The notes below the pieces were generated by a model. That model saw only the letters and a program-made list of their open reading frames with translations, was not told the DNA's origin and ran no database searches. From JAJNBA01 sp035512775 (GTDB lineage Bacteria; Actinomycetota; UBA4738; HRBIN12), in NCBI GenBank assembly GCA_035512775.1, contig DATKDI010000071.1, forward strand, positions 1-48,055: a stretch of 48,055 nt of DNA. The letters run 5' to 3'. Positions 6,897 through 14,159 of the stretch are shown here, one piece after another. The translations under genes and the position numbers were made by a program. Positions within the stretch are counted from its first letter, which is position 1. The number at the start of each line of letters is the position of its first letter.

Positions 6897-9146
6897 GAAC
6901 CGTTCACGGAAGTGCCCTCCTCTCCCTCGGTTCTCGCGCTCGAAACTTCGGTCCTGGTCGTGGACCGGAAGCTGGCGACTCGCCGGACCGGCCTCCGAGA
7001 GAAAGGTGAGGAAGCCCACCTCGTCCTCGCCGGCATGGGGATCCGGACGGTGGGCGATCTCCTCCGCCACTACCCGCGTCGCTACATCGACCGCTCGGCC
7101 GTGGAGCGCATCGGCGACCTCCGCATCGGACAGCAGGCCACCGTGATCGCCCGCGTCCACAAGTCGACCAAGAGGCTGACCCGGCAGCGCCGGTCGATGG
7201 TGACCATCACGATCACCGACGGCACCGGCTACCTCGACCTGACGTACTTCAACCAGCCGTGGGCGGCCGGGATCTACAAGGAAGGCCTCGAGGTCGCCGT
7301 CTCGGGCACCGTCACCCGATATCGGGGCCGTCTCCAGCTCGGGAACCAAGAGGCGGAGATCCTCGGCGGCGAGGAGCGGGACCTGGTGCATACCGGACGG
7401 ATCACACCGGTCCACCGCGCCTCGGAAGGTGTCACGACGCGAACGATCCGCGAGCTCGTGTTCTCCGCGCTCGAGCAGCTGCCGCCGATCGCCGACCCGA
7501 TGCCCTCCGAGCTGATCGAGGCGGAACAACTGCAGGATCTCGACACGGCTCTTCGCCGCGTGCACTTCCCCGATGACGCCGATCAGCTGGCGCGAGCCGT
7601 CGAACGCCTGAAGTTCGACGAGCTGTTCACCCTCGAGCTGGGGGTCGCGTTCCGCAAGCATCGGCTCGAGTCGGAGCGGACCGGGGTCGCGCACCGAACG
7701 GAGGGCGAGCTCACCGACCGCCTGCTCGCCACCACGCCGTTCGAGCCGACGAAGGCGCAGATCCGCGCGGTGGAGGAGGTCGGTGGGGCGATGGCGGCTC
7801 CGCGACCGATGAACGTCCTCCTTCAGGGCGACGTGGGGTCGGGGAAGACCCTCGTGGCGGTGCACGCCGGTCTCGTCGCCATCCAGTCCGGGCATCAGGC
7901 CGCGATCATGGCCCCCACCGAGGTCCTGGCCGGACAGCACGCGCGTTCGGTCGCGGCGCTCCTCGCGGGCATCGGGGCGGTCGATCTTCTCGATGCTGCT
8001 CCTGCCGCCGCCAAAGCTCCCGAGGGCCAGCGCTCGCTGCTCGATCCGCTCGAGGGGCCGGGGGCCGACCCCCCAGCGGGGGCGTTGACCTACGCGCTCC
8101 TGACCTCTGCCGTCATCGGGAAAGACCGAGCGCGGATCCTCGCCGGCATCGCGGACGGAAGCGTCGATCTCGTCATCGGAACCCACGCGCTCGTGCAGGA
8201 GAGCGTCTCGTTCCACGACCTCTCGCTCGCGGTCATCGACGAGCAACATCGCTTCGGCCTCCATCAGCGGATGGCCCTCAAAGGGAAGGGAGACGGTGAG
8301 ATCGACGTGTTGATCATGACCGCGACCCCGATCCCGCGGACGTTGGCGCTCACCTACTACGGTGACCTCGACGTCGTCGTGCTCGACGAGATGCCGAAAG
8401 GCCGTCAGCCGCTCGGGACGGCGGCGGCGCGCTCCGAGGAGGAGCGCGCCACCGCGTATGACCTCGTCCGGCGCGAGGTTCGCGCAGGACGGCAGGCGTT
8501 CGTGGTGTGTGCGGCGATCGACGAAGGGAACCGGACCCAGGTGCGTGCGGCGGAGGCCGAAGCCGAGCGGCTCGCCTCGGAGATCTTCCCCGATCTCCGG
8601 GTCGAGCTGCTCCACGGGCGGATGCGGTCGAAAGACAAGGAACGCGTGATGGAGGACTTCCGATCCGGCCGCGCCGACGTGCTCATCTCGACGACCGTGA
8701 TCGAGGTCGGCGTCGATGTGCCGAACGCGACCGTCATGCTGATCGAGAACGCAGAGCGGTTCGGTCTCGCGCAGCTCCATCAGCTGCGCGGACGGATCGG
8801 CAGAAGCGCGCACGTGTCGTACTGCGTCCTGTTCGACGAGGCCGAGGAGACCAACCTTCAAGCCCGCGCGCGGATCGAGGCGATGGTCCGCACGACGGAC
8901 GGTTTCGAGCTGGCAGACGAGGATCTGCGCCTGCGCGGCGAGGGCACGCTCTTCGACACGAAGCAGTCGGGCATGCCCGACCTGAAGCTCGCGCGGTTGT
9001 CAGAGGACCTCGACCTGGTGAAGCGGGCGAGAGCTCGGGCGTTCGCCCACATCGAGAAAGACCCGTCGCTCGAGCGCCATCCGAAGCTCCTCGACGAGCT
9101 CCGCGACCGCTTCGAGGACTCGATCGCCTGGCTCTTCAGCGCCTGA
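6891..9146 (+). CDS. recG: ATP-dependent DNA helicase RecG
   Basis: A 751-residue superfamily 2 helicase that remodels stalled forks and Holliday junctions. The N-terminal wedge/OB domain spans about residues 50-150 (GTGYLDLTYFNQPW). Walker A LLQGDVGSGKT is near 308-318, the DEQHRFG box near 449, MTATPIPRT follows, and motif VI is QLHQLRGRIGRS. Between Walker A and DEQH is an insertion of roughly 45 residues rich in Ala, Pro and Leu (near 7990-8090). ATG 6891 is chosen because GGGAGG lies ten bases upstream; longer upstream frames are antisense to the lipoprotein gene. Its start is only six bases from the divergent tlpA-like start, so each promoter must lie inside the neighbouring gene. Confidence 0.95.
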   Translation: MVEPFTEVPSSPSVLALETSVLVVDRKLATRRTGLREKGEEAHLVLAGMGIRTVGDLLRHYPRRYIDRSAVERIGDLRIGQQATVIARVHKSTKRLTRQRRSMVTITITDGTGYLDLTYFNQPWAAGIYKEGLEVAVSGTVTRYRGRLQLGNQEAEILGGEERDLVHTGRITPVHRASEGVTTRTIRELVFSALEQLPPIADPMPSELIEAEQLQDLDTALRRVHFPDDADQLARAVERLKFDELFTLELGVAFRKHRLESERTGVAHRTEGELTDRLLATTPFEPTKAQIRAVEEVGGAMAAPRPMNVLLQGDVGSGKTLVAVHAGLVAIQSGHQAAIMAPTEVLAGQHARSVAALLAGIGAVDLLDAAPAAAKAPEGQRSLLDPLEGPGADPPAGALTYALLTSAVIGKDRARILAGIADGSVDLVIGTHALVQESVSFHDLSLAVIDEQHRFGLHQRMALKGKGDGEIDVLIMTATPIPRTLALTYYGDLDVVVLDEMPKGRQPLGTAAARSEEERATAYDLVRREVRAGRQAFVVCAAIDEGNRTQVRAAEAEAERLASEIFPDLRVELLHGRMRSKDKERVMEDFRSGRADVLISTTVIEVGVDVPNATVMLIENAERFGLAQLHQLRGRIGRSAHVSYCVLFDEAEETNLQARARIEAMVRTTDGFELADEDLRLRGEGTLFDTKQSGMPDLKLARLSEDLDLVKRARARAFAHIEKDPSLERHPKLLDELRDRFEDSIAWLFSA

Positions 9147-9190
9147 CGCGTCCAGCGGTTCCCGTGCACGACCTCATCCGATTCCGGGTC

Positions 9191-9196
9191 TATCCT
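9191..9196 (+). promoter_or_regulatory. Candidate -10 of rsmD operon (TATCCT)
   Basis: TATCCT lies seven bases before the rsmD ATG, with no Shine-Dalgarno sequence, predicting a leaderless message for the rsmD-coaD-yceD-rpmF-rnc-mutM unit. Confidence 0.55.
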
Positions 9197-9203
9197 CGCG
9201 GCG

Positions 9204-9782
9204 ATGCGGGTCATCGCCGGCAGCGCGAAGGGGACTCGGCTCGTCCGCGTACCGGCGGGGGTCCGTCCCGTGTCCGACCGGGCTCGGGAGGGGCTCTTCT
9301 CGAGCCTCGGTGAGCTCGTGAACGAGGCCCGCGTGCTGGATCTGTACGCGGGCACCGGTGCTCTGGGGATCGAGGCGTTGTCCCGAGGTGCCAAGGCAGC
9401 GGTGTTCGTGGACAAGAGCCCAGCCGCCGTGAGCGCCGTGCGGGAGAACCTCGCTCGCACGGGCCTGGACGGCCGGGCGGTCGTCGAGCGCTCAGACGTC
9501 CGTCGATTCCTCGAGCGCGCGCCCGTGGAACCCGAGTGGATCGACCTCGTGTTCCTGGACCCACCGTATGAGGGCGGTCAGGCCGAGCTGGACCCCGTCC
9601 TGGGCGTTCTCGGTGTGAAACCGCTGCTCAGAGAGGGTTTCACCGTGGTGCTCAGCCGGGGGTCGAGGAGTTCCAACCTTGTGATTCCGCTACACTGGGC
9701 CGTCGCGAGACGACTGTCCTACGGGGACAGTGTCGTCACGTTGTTCCGGTCACGAGACCTGCCAGGGGACATGGAGGTGTGA
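9204..9782 (+). CDS. rsmD: 16S rRNA (guanine(966)-N(2))-methyltransferase
   Basis: A 192-residue SAM-dependent methyltransferase that modifies G966 of 16S rRNA. It starts MRVIAGSAKGTRLVRVPAG, the usual RsmD opening with a basic RNA-binding stretch. Motif I is VLDLYAGTGALGIEALSRG (about 46-64) and the catalytic DPPY motif is in DLVFLDPPYEGG (about 115-126). ATG 9204 fits the family start and has only a -10-like hexamer in front. It overlaps coaD by one base (TGATG), and rsmD-coaD adjacency is widespread. The C-terminus is slightly longer than average and ends DLPGDMEV. Confidence 0.94.
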   Translation: MRVIAGSAKGTRLVRVPAGVRPVSDRAREGLFSSLGELVNEARVLDLYAGTGALGIEALSRGAKAAVFVDKSPAAVSAVRENLARTGLDGRAVVERSDVRRFLERAPVEPEWIDLVFLDPPYEGGQAELDPVLGVLGVKPLLREGFTVVLSRGSRSSNLVIPLHWAVARRLSYGDSVVTLFRSRDLPGDMEV

Positions 9783-10267
9783 TGGGCCTGACCGCCCTGT
9801 GTCCGGGGACGTTCGATCCCGTGACGAACGGTCACCTCGACATCATCGGGAGGGCATCCGAGACCTTCGAGACGGTGGTCGTCGGCGCGCTGGAGAACCC
9901 CTCCAAGCAGCCGATGTTCTCCCTCGAGGAGCGGGTGGCGATGCTGAAGGAGGCATGCTCCGGCATGCCCATCGTCACCGTGGTCACGTTCCGGGGACTG
10001 CTCGTCGACCTCGCGCGGGCCCAGGGCAACGGCGCCGTGATCGTGAAGGGTCTCCGGGCGGTCTCCGACTACGAATACGAGATCCAGATGGCGCAGATGA
10101 ACCATCGTCTCGCGGGCGTCGAGACCTTGTTCATGTCGACGAGCCCGAAGTGGTCGTTCCTGTCCTCGTCGCTGGTGAAAGAGGTCGCTCAACTCGGCGG
10201 AGACGTCTCGGGACTCGTCCCCGATCACGTGAGGGTCGCGCTCGTCGACCGATTGGTCGAGCGCTGA
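9782..10267 (+). CDS. coaD: Phosphopantetheine adenylyltransferase
   Basis: A 161-residue hexameric enzyme that transfers AMP from ATP to 4'-phosphopantetheine in coenzyme A synthesis. The T/HxGH-type nucleotidyltransferase motif is in PGTFDPVTNGHLDII. It also has KQPMFSLEERV, the VKGLRAVSDYEYEIQMA segment and the C-terminal SSSLVKEVA corresponding to the usual ISSTxVKE motif, here with Ser for Thr. ATG 9782 shares its first base with the rsmD stop and has GGAGG four bases upstream; a GTG at 9779 would leave no spacing to that site. It ends in a TGATG overlap with the next gene. Confidence 0.96.
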   Translation: MGLTALCPGTFDPVTNGHLDIIGRASETFETVVVGALENPSKQPMFSLEERVAMLKEACSGMPIVTVVTFRGLLVDLARAQGNGAVIVKGLRAVSDYEYEIQMAQMNHRLAGVETLFMSTSPKWSFLSSSLVKEVAQLGGDVSGLVPDHVRVALVDRLVER

Positions 10268-10824
10268 TGGACCTCGCCGCACGACTCGAGCAGCTCGAGG
10301 AGCTGATCCGCGAAGCCAAGTCGATGCCTCTGTCCTCGTCCGTGCTGGTCAATCGCGAGGAGGTCCTCGAGATGATCGCCGAGATGCAGGAGTCGCTGCC
10401 CGAGGAGATCAAGCGCGCTCGATGGATCGTGCGGGATCGGGAGGAGCTCCTCGGGAAGGCGCGCGAGGAAGGCGAGCGGATCGTCGAGCAAGCCCACGAG
10501 GAACAGCTCCGCATGGCCCGCAAGGAGGAGATCGTCGCGCGGGCGACCACGGAGGCCGACCGTGTCGTCTCCGAGGCGGAGGAGCGCGCTCGAGTCATGC
10601 GCTCCGAGGCGGAGGATTACGTGGACGCCAAGCTCGCGCAGTTCGAGATCTCGCTCCGGAAGATCCTGGAGGCCTCGCAGGCATCGACGAAGTCGCTGAA
10701 CCGCACCCTCGACCAGGTGGAGGTCGGTCGCGAACGGCTTCGGGGACCGGCGACCGCCGCCGAGGCCGAGTTCGCTCGGCCCCAGGAGGAGGGGCAGCTG
10801 TTCGATGAAGAGGAGGAGCGGTGA
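10267..10824 (+). CDS. Coiled-coil protein, unknown function
   Basis: A 185-residue, strongly charged protein, nearly all predicted helix. Heptad-like stretches run from about residue 45 to 150 (EEIKRARWIVRDREELL, EEGERIVEQAHEEQLRM, EADRVVSEAEERARVM), resembling the b-subunit of ATP synthase or DivIVA coiled coils. No membrane segment or catalytic motif is visible. A protein of this kind between coaD and yceD is a recurrent actinobacterial arrangement, so co-expression with ribosome and CoA genes is likely conserved. It may act as a scaffold, but that is inference. The start overlaps the coaD stop (TGATG) and the stop overlaps the GTG of the next gene. Confidence 0.85.
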   Translation: MDLAARLEQLEELIREAKSMPLSSSVLVNREEVLEMIAEMQESLPEEIKRARWIVRDREELLGKAREEGERIVEQAHEEQLRMARKEEIVARATTEADRVVSEAEERARVMRSEAEDYVDAKLAQFEISLRKILEASQASTKSLNRTLDQVEVGRERLRGPATAAEAEFARPQEEGQLFDEEEER

Positions 10825-11402
10825 TCGGGGCCATCGACGTGCGCGATCTCGTGGGCAGATCCGGCGCCTCCAAGTCGGAGCAGGTCTCCGGCACGATCGA
10901 CGACCTGGCCACGGAGCTCGCCGGTCTCAGCGAGGACACCCCCGTCACCGGAGAGCTGATCCTCGAATCGCTCGCAGAGGGCATCCTCGCCAGCGGCCGG
11001 CTCCAGGGCTCCCTGTCGCTTCGATGCGCCCGATGTTTGAAAGAGTTCGAACAGGGATTCACCGTCGAGCTCCGCGAGCTCTTCGCTCCGTTCCCGCACG
11101 AGGACTCGGACGAATACCCACTGGATCCCGAGGGATTCCTCGACCCGGAGCAGATGTTCCGCGACGCGATCGGGGTCGAGCTGCCGTTCGCACCGGTCTG
11201 CCGGCCCGATTGTCGCGGGTTGTGCGCCCGATGCGGTGGCGACCTGAACCTCGGCGAGTGCACCTGCACGGAGTCCGAGATCGATCCTCGATGGGATGGG
11301 CTCGAGGCACTCCTCGAGGAGTGGAACCAACACGAGAGCGACCAAGGGCCGGATGACGGACCCGCACACGACCCAACACGCGAGTCAAGACCGAAGGGAT
11401 GA
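10821..11402 (+). CDS. yceD: YceD/DUF177 family protein (large-subunit rRNA accumulation)
   Basis: A 193-residue member of the YceD family, found just upstream of rpmF in most bacteria and linked to 23S rRNA accumulation in E. coli and plants. The core has LQGSLSLRCARCLKEFEQGF, then FAPFPHEDSDEYPLD and a C-terminal Cys-rich part with CRPDCRGLCARCGGDLNLGE followed by CTC. These cysteines probably bind zinc. A 30-residue polar tail follows. The GTG start at 10821 overlaps the upstream stop by four bases (GTGA). Confidence 0.9.
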   Translation: MIGAIDVRDLVGRSGASKSEQVSGTIDDLATELAGLSEDTPVTGELILESLAEGILASGRLQGSLSLRCARCLKEFEQGFTVELRELFAPFPHEDSDEYPLDPEGFLDPEQMFRDAIGVELPFAPVCRPDCRGLCARCGGDLNLGECTCTESEIDPRWDGLEALLEEWNQHESDQGPDDGPAHDPTRESRPKG

Positions 11403-11406
11403 CGAG

Positions 11407-11583
11407 ATGGCGGTCCCGAAGAAGAAGCAGAGCAAGACGCGGGGGGACAAGCGCGCGGCCAACTGGAAGGCGAAGCCGCCCCCGTATTCGGAGTGTCCTC
11501 AGTGCCACCAGCCCAAGCTCCCGCACCGGGTGTGCGGCAACTGCGGCTACTACGCGGGCCGTCAGGCCGTCGAGGTCGAGTGA
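11407..11583 (+). CDS. rpmF: 50S ribosomal protein L32
   Basis: A 58-residue protein beginning MAVPKKKQSKTRGDKRAANW, the standard L32 start. A zinc-ribbon follows, with CPQC and CGNC pairs (YSECPQCHQPKLPHRVCGNC). It follows yceD by four bases; yceD-rpmF is one of the most conserved bacterial gene pairs. The retained four cysteines mean this is the zinc-dependent form. The stop overlaps the proposed GTG start of rnc. Confidence 0.97.
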   Translation: MAVPKKKQSKTRGDKRAANWKAKPPPYSECPQCHQPKLPHRVCGNCGYYAGRQAVEVE

Positions 11584-12305
11584 CGGTTGTGACGCCGCCC
11601 GAGATGTCGTCGCTCCCCGCGCCGGAGGCGCTGGACGAGGCCTTGGGCATCCGATTCCGCGACGAGGAGCTGCGCGAGACCGCCCTCGTCCACCGCTCCT
11701 ACGCGTTCGAGCACGGGGTGGACATCACCAACGAACGGCTCGAGTTCCTGGGTGACTCGGTTCTCGGGCTCGTCGTCACGGACATGGCGTACGAGGCGTT
11801 CCCGAGCATGCCCGAGGGTGAGCTCGCGAAGCTGCGGGCCGCGATCGTGAACGCGCAGGCGCTCGCCGAGGTGGCCCGCTCCCTCCGACTGGGGGAACTG
11901 GTCCGACTCGGCAAAGGGGAGGAGCAGAGCGGTGGCAGGGACAAAGCGAGCATCCTGGCCGATGCGCTCGAGGCCGTCTTCGGGGCGGTCTACCTCGATC
12001 TCGGACTCGATGAGACTCGCCGCCTGATCGAGCGGCTCTTCCGTCCGCTCATGGAGGCATACGCCCGCGGCGAGGGCGACCGCGACTACAAGACGATCCT
12101 GCAGGAGCTTGCCTCCCGCGAACTGCACACCATGCCGGAGTACCGCTTGGTCGAGCGGGGCCCCGATCACGAGAAGGAGTTCACGGCGACCGTGTTCCTC
12201 AGCGGCGAGGGACTGGGCGTCGGCGTCGGCAAGTCGAAGAAAGAGGCCGAACAGCGGGCCGCCCGCGAGGCGTTCGACCATATCGCGGAGCGAGTCGGAG
12301 CCTAG
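11580..12305 (+). CDS. rnc: Ribonuclease III
   Basis: A 241-residue double-strand-specific endoribonuclease that matures rRNA and some mRNAs. The catalytic signature NERLEFLGDSVLG is at about residues 50-62, and the second acidic site is in DKASILADALEAVFGAVYLD. A dsRNA-binding domain fills the last about 70 residues (DYKTILQELA through GKSKKEAEQRAAREAF). GTG 11580 gives a four-base overlap with rpmF and has GAGG just upstream; GTG 11589 and ATG 11604 are alternatives that would not affect the catalytic domain. rpmF-rnc-mutM-smc-ftsY is a classic actinobacterial order. Confidence 0.95.
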   Translation: MTVVTPPEMSSLPAPEALDEALGIRFRDEELRETALVHRSYAFEHGVDITNERLEFLGDSVLGLVVTDMAYEAFPSMPEGELAKLRAAIVNAQALAEVARSLRLGELVRLGKGEEQSGGRDKASILADALEAVFGAVYLDLGLDETRRLIERLFRPLMEAYARGEGDRDYKTILQELASRELHTMPEYRLVERGPDHEKEFTATVFLSGEGLGVGVGKSKKEAEQRAAREAFDHIAERVGA

Positions 12306-12314
12306 GGGGACGGG

Positions 12315-13157
12315 GTGGAGCTTCCGGAGGTCGAGGTGATGCGGCGGGACCTGGAGAAGGACGTCGTCGGTCGCCGGATCAAGACGGCCGAGGTGAAGAG
12401 CTCCCGCAACGCCATGCGCGTGATCCGCCGGCACGGGAAGCGCAAGGACTTCACGTCGCGTCTCGAGGGTCGCAAGCTGTCGAAGGTGGAGCGTCGTGGC
12501 AAGTACGTGTTGCTGCACCTGGATTCAGGGGATGCGCTCGTGACCCATTTCGGGATGAGCGGCCAGTTCCAAAGGGGTAACGGCCGGGTCGCCATCGAGC
12601 CTCACACCCACGTGGTCCTCACGTTCCAGCAGGGCGGTGACCTCCGGTTCATCGACCCGCGCACCTTCGGTGAGATGTTCGTCACCAGTGCCGACGAGCT
12701 CGGGAAGGTCAAGGAGCTCCAGCACATCGCGATCGACCCGCTCGACCAGGTCTTCACGTGGCCCACCTTCCAGTACCTGCTCGCGCAGCGTGGCGCCAAG
12801 ATGAAACAGCTCCTCATGGACCAGAAGTTCATCAGCGGGCTTGGGAACATCTACTCGGACGAGGTCTTGTTCGCGGCCGGGATCCGCTACGACCGGCTGT
12901 CGGACACGCTCTCCTCCCAGGAGGTGCGCCGCCTCTACCGGGCGATCCAAGAGACGGTGCAGGACGCGATCAAGCTGCGAGGGACCACGCTGGACGACGA
13001 GGCGTACGTCGACCTCTTCGGGAAGCCGGGCGAATACCAGGGAGAGCTCAAGGTCTACGGCCGCGAGGGCGAGCCGTGTCGACGATGCCGGACGCCGATC
13101 CAGACCGTGAAGGTCTCCCAGCGCACGTCCTACTTCTGTCCGCAGTGCCAGAGCTGA
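12315..13157 (+). CDS. mutM: Fpg/MutM-type DNA glycosylase lacking the N-terminal proline
   Basis: A 280-residue member of the Fpg/Nei family, which excises oxidised bases and cleaves abasic sites. It retains the beta-hairpin lysine (RRGKYVLL), the void-filling Met (HFGMSGQ), the DPRTFG segment with Arg and Phe, the helix-two-turn-helix GLGNIYSDEVLF, and the C-terminal zinc finger CRRC...CPQC with its DNA-binding Arg (SQRTSYFC). The N-terminus is M-ELPEVEV instead of M-PELPEVE. The proline whose amine is the catalytic nucleophile is absent, because GTG 12315 is followed directly by GAG and the rnc stop lies three codons upstream in frame. Either the Met amine substitutes or the activity has changed. 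Confidence 0.9.
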   Translation: MELPEVEVMRRDLEKDVVGRRIKTAEVKSSRNAMRVIRRHGKRKDFTSRLEGRKLSKVERRGKYVLLHLDSGDALVTHFGMSGQFQRGNGRVAIEPHTHVVLTFQQGGDLRFIDPRTFGEMFVTSADELGKVKELQHIAIDPLDQVFTWPTFQYLLAQRGAKMKQLLMDQKFISGLGNIYSDEVLFAAGIRYDRLSDTLSSQEVRRLYRAIQETVQDAIKLRGTTLDDEAYVDLFGKPGEYQGELKVYGREGEPCRRCRTPIQTVKVSQRTSYFCPQCQS

Positions 13158-13184
13158 CCGGGCTCGGGCACCGACGGAGCCTCC

Positions 13185-13781
13185 TCAGATGAGCTCGGCT
13201 CCCGCCTCCCGCATCCGTTGGAGTGCGCGATCGCCGGCGCCCGTCTTCCGATCGACCGCCCGAACCCCATCGCGCAAGACCGCGACCGGGTAGCCGAGCT
13301 CACGAGCATCCGTCACCGTTTCCACCACGCAGAAGTCGGTGGCGAGCCCACAGATCACGATCCGTCGGACGCCGTGCTCCGCGAGGAGGCCGTGGAGGAT
13401 CGTGGGCGCCGTACCGCCGCTGCGAGGATCGCGGACGCTGAACGCGCTGTAGCCGTCTTCCCCTTGGGTCCCCTTGCGAAGGACCGCTTCGCCGACCCGA
13501 AGATCCGGATGGAACATCGCGCCCCACGTGTCGTGTACGCAATGAACGGGCCAGAGTCCGCCGTCCTTCTCGAAATGGAACGTCGTCTCCGGATGCCAGT
13601 CCTGCGTGAAGACCACGAACGCCCCCGCTGACCCCGCGTCCGCGATCTCATCGTTCGCGACGGGGACGACGGCCTCCCCTTCGTGGACGTACAGCGAGCC
13701 TGCGGGGTCCGCGAAGTCGTTCTGCACGTCGACGACGACCAGCGCCGTCTCCCGGTCGTAGCGGCTCCCACTGTCCTGCAT
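13185..13781 (-). CDS. pncA: Nicotinamidase / isochorismatase-family hydrolase
   Basis: A 198-residue cysteine hydrolase. The catalytic triad is visible: Asp in VVVDVQNDF, Lys in AVLRKGTQG and Cys in CGLATDFCV. The metal-site-like segment TQDWHPETTFHF resembles the Asp-His-His site of nicotinamidases, so hydrolysis of nicotinamide to nicotinate for NAD salvage is the best guess. Other isochorismatase-fold amidases remain possible. ATG 13781 is preceded by TACGCT nine bases upstream and no ribosome site. It converges on mutM with a 27-base gap and diverges from the acylphosphatase, an insertion between mutM and smc. Confidence 0.85.
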   Translation of the reverse strand: MQDSGSRYDRETALVVVDVQNDFADPAGSLYVHEGEAVVPVANDEIADAGSAGAFVVFTQDWHPETTFHFEKDGGLWPVHCVHDTWGAMFHPDLRVGEAVLRKGTQGEDGYSAFSVRDPRSGGTAPTILHGLLAEHGVRRIVICGLATDFCVVETVTDARELGYPVAVLRDGVRAVDRKTGAGDRALQRMREAGAELI

Positions 13782-13790
13782 CGCCCGGCC

Positions 13791-13796
13791 AGCGTA
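13791..13796 (-). promoter_or_regulatory. Candidate -10 of pncA-like gene (TACGCT)
   Basis: TACGCT on the minus strand ends nine bases before the ATG at 13781; the predicted transcript start is within about two bases of the start codon. Confidence 0.45.
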
Positions 13797-13833
13797 GCGC
13801 CGAGACCGGCGGGGGGTGTGCGACCATCGATCG

Positions 13834-14100
13834 ATGCGTCGGGTTCGGGTCCGTCTCTCCGGGCGGGTGCAGGGCGTCTTCTTCCGAGCCTCGTGCGCGG
13901 AGCGAGCCGACGATCTCGGACTGGGGGGGTGGATCCGGAACGTCCCGGGCGGGGGCGTCGAGGCCGTCTTCGAGGGGACCGAGTCCGCCGTCGCACAGAT
14001 GGTGAGCTGGTGTCGTGAGGGCCCGCCGCTCGCGCGTGTGGATCGGATCGACGTCGTCGACGAGGCTCCGGCCGGAGAGGCCGGGTTCCACATCTCGTAG
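13834..14100 (+). CDS. acyP: Acylphosphatase
   Basis: An 88-residue protein of standard acylphosphatase size that hydrolyses carboxyl-phosphate bonds. Catalytic Arg is in GRVQGVFFRASC and catalytic Asn in GGWIRNVPGGGVEAVFEG. ATG 13834 gives the family start MRRVRVRLSG; an upstream in-frame GTG at 13816 is possible. No ribosome site is apparent; GACCAT six bases upstream is one mismatch from the TANNNT pattern seen at other genes. acyP just before smc is common in Actinomycetota. Confidence 0.93.
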   Translation: MRRVRVRLSGRVQGVFFRASCAERADDLGLGGWIRNVPGGGVEAVFEGTESAVAQMVSWCREGPPLARVDRIDVVDEAPAGEAGFHIS

Positions 14101-14145
14101 CGGGAAATGCGCTGTCCGTTACCCGGTCCGGAATGGGACCACTGT

Positions 14146-14151
14146 TAGCAT
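14146..14151 (+). promoter_or_regulatory. Candidate -10 of smc (TAGCAT)
   Basis: TAGCAT lies eight bases upstream of the smc ATG, which has no Shine-Dalgarno sequence. No TTGACA-like -35 is visible at 16-18 bp. Confidence 0.5.
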
Positions 14152-14159
14152 CGCGTCGC

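Noticed and set aside
6885..8861. Long minus-strand open frame antisense to recG, upstream of the TlpA-like gene
   Set aside because: High GC keeps stop codons rare; the translation shows no motif, while recG on the other strand is fully conserved, and the lipobox marks the real start at 6884.
12303..12317. Frameshift hiding a normal MPELPEVE start of mutM
   Set aside because: No alternative frame near the start provides Met-Pro-Glu-Leu-Pro and the rnc stop lies directly upstream, so the short start is what the sequence shows; an assembly error cannot be excluded.
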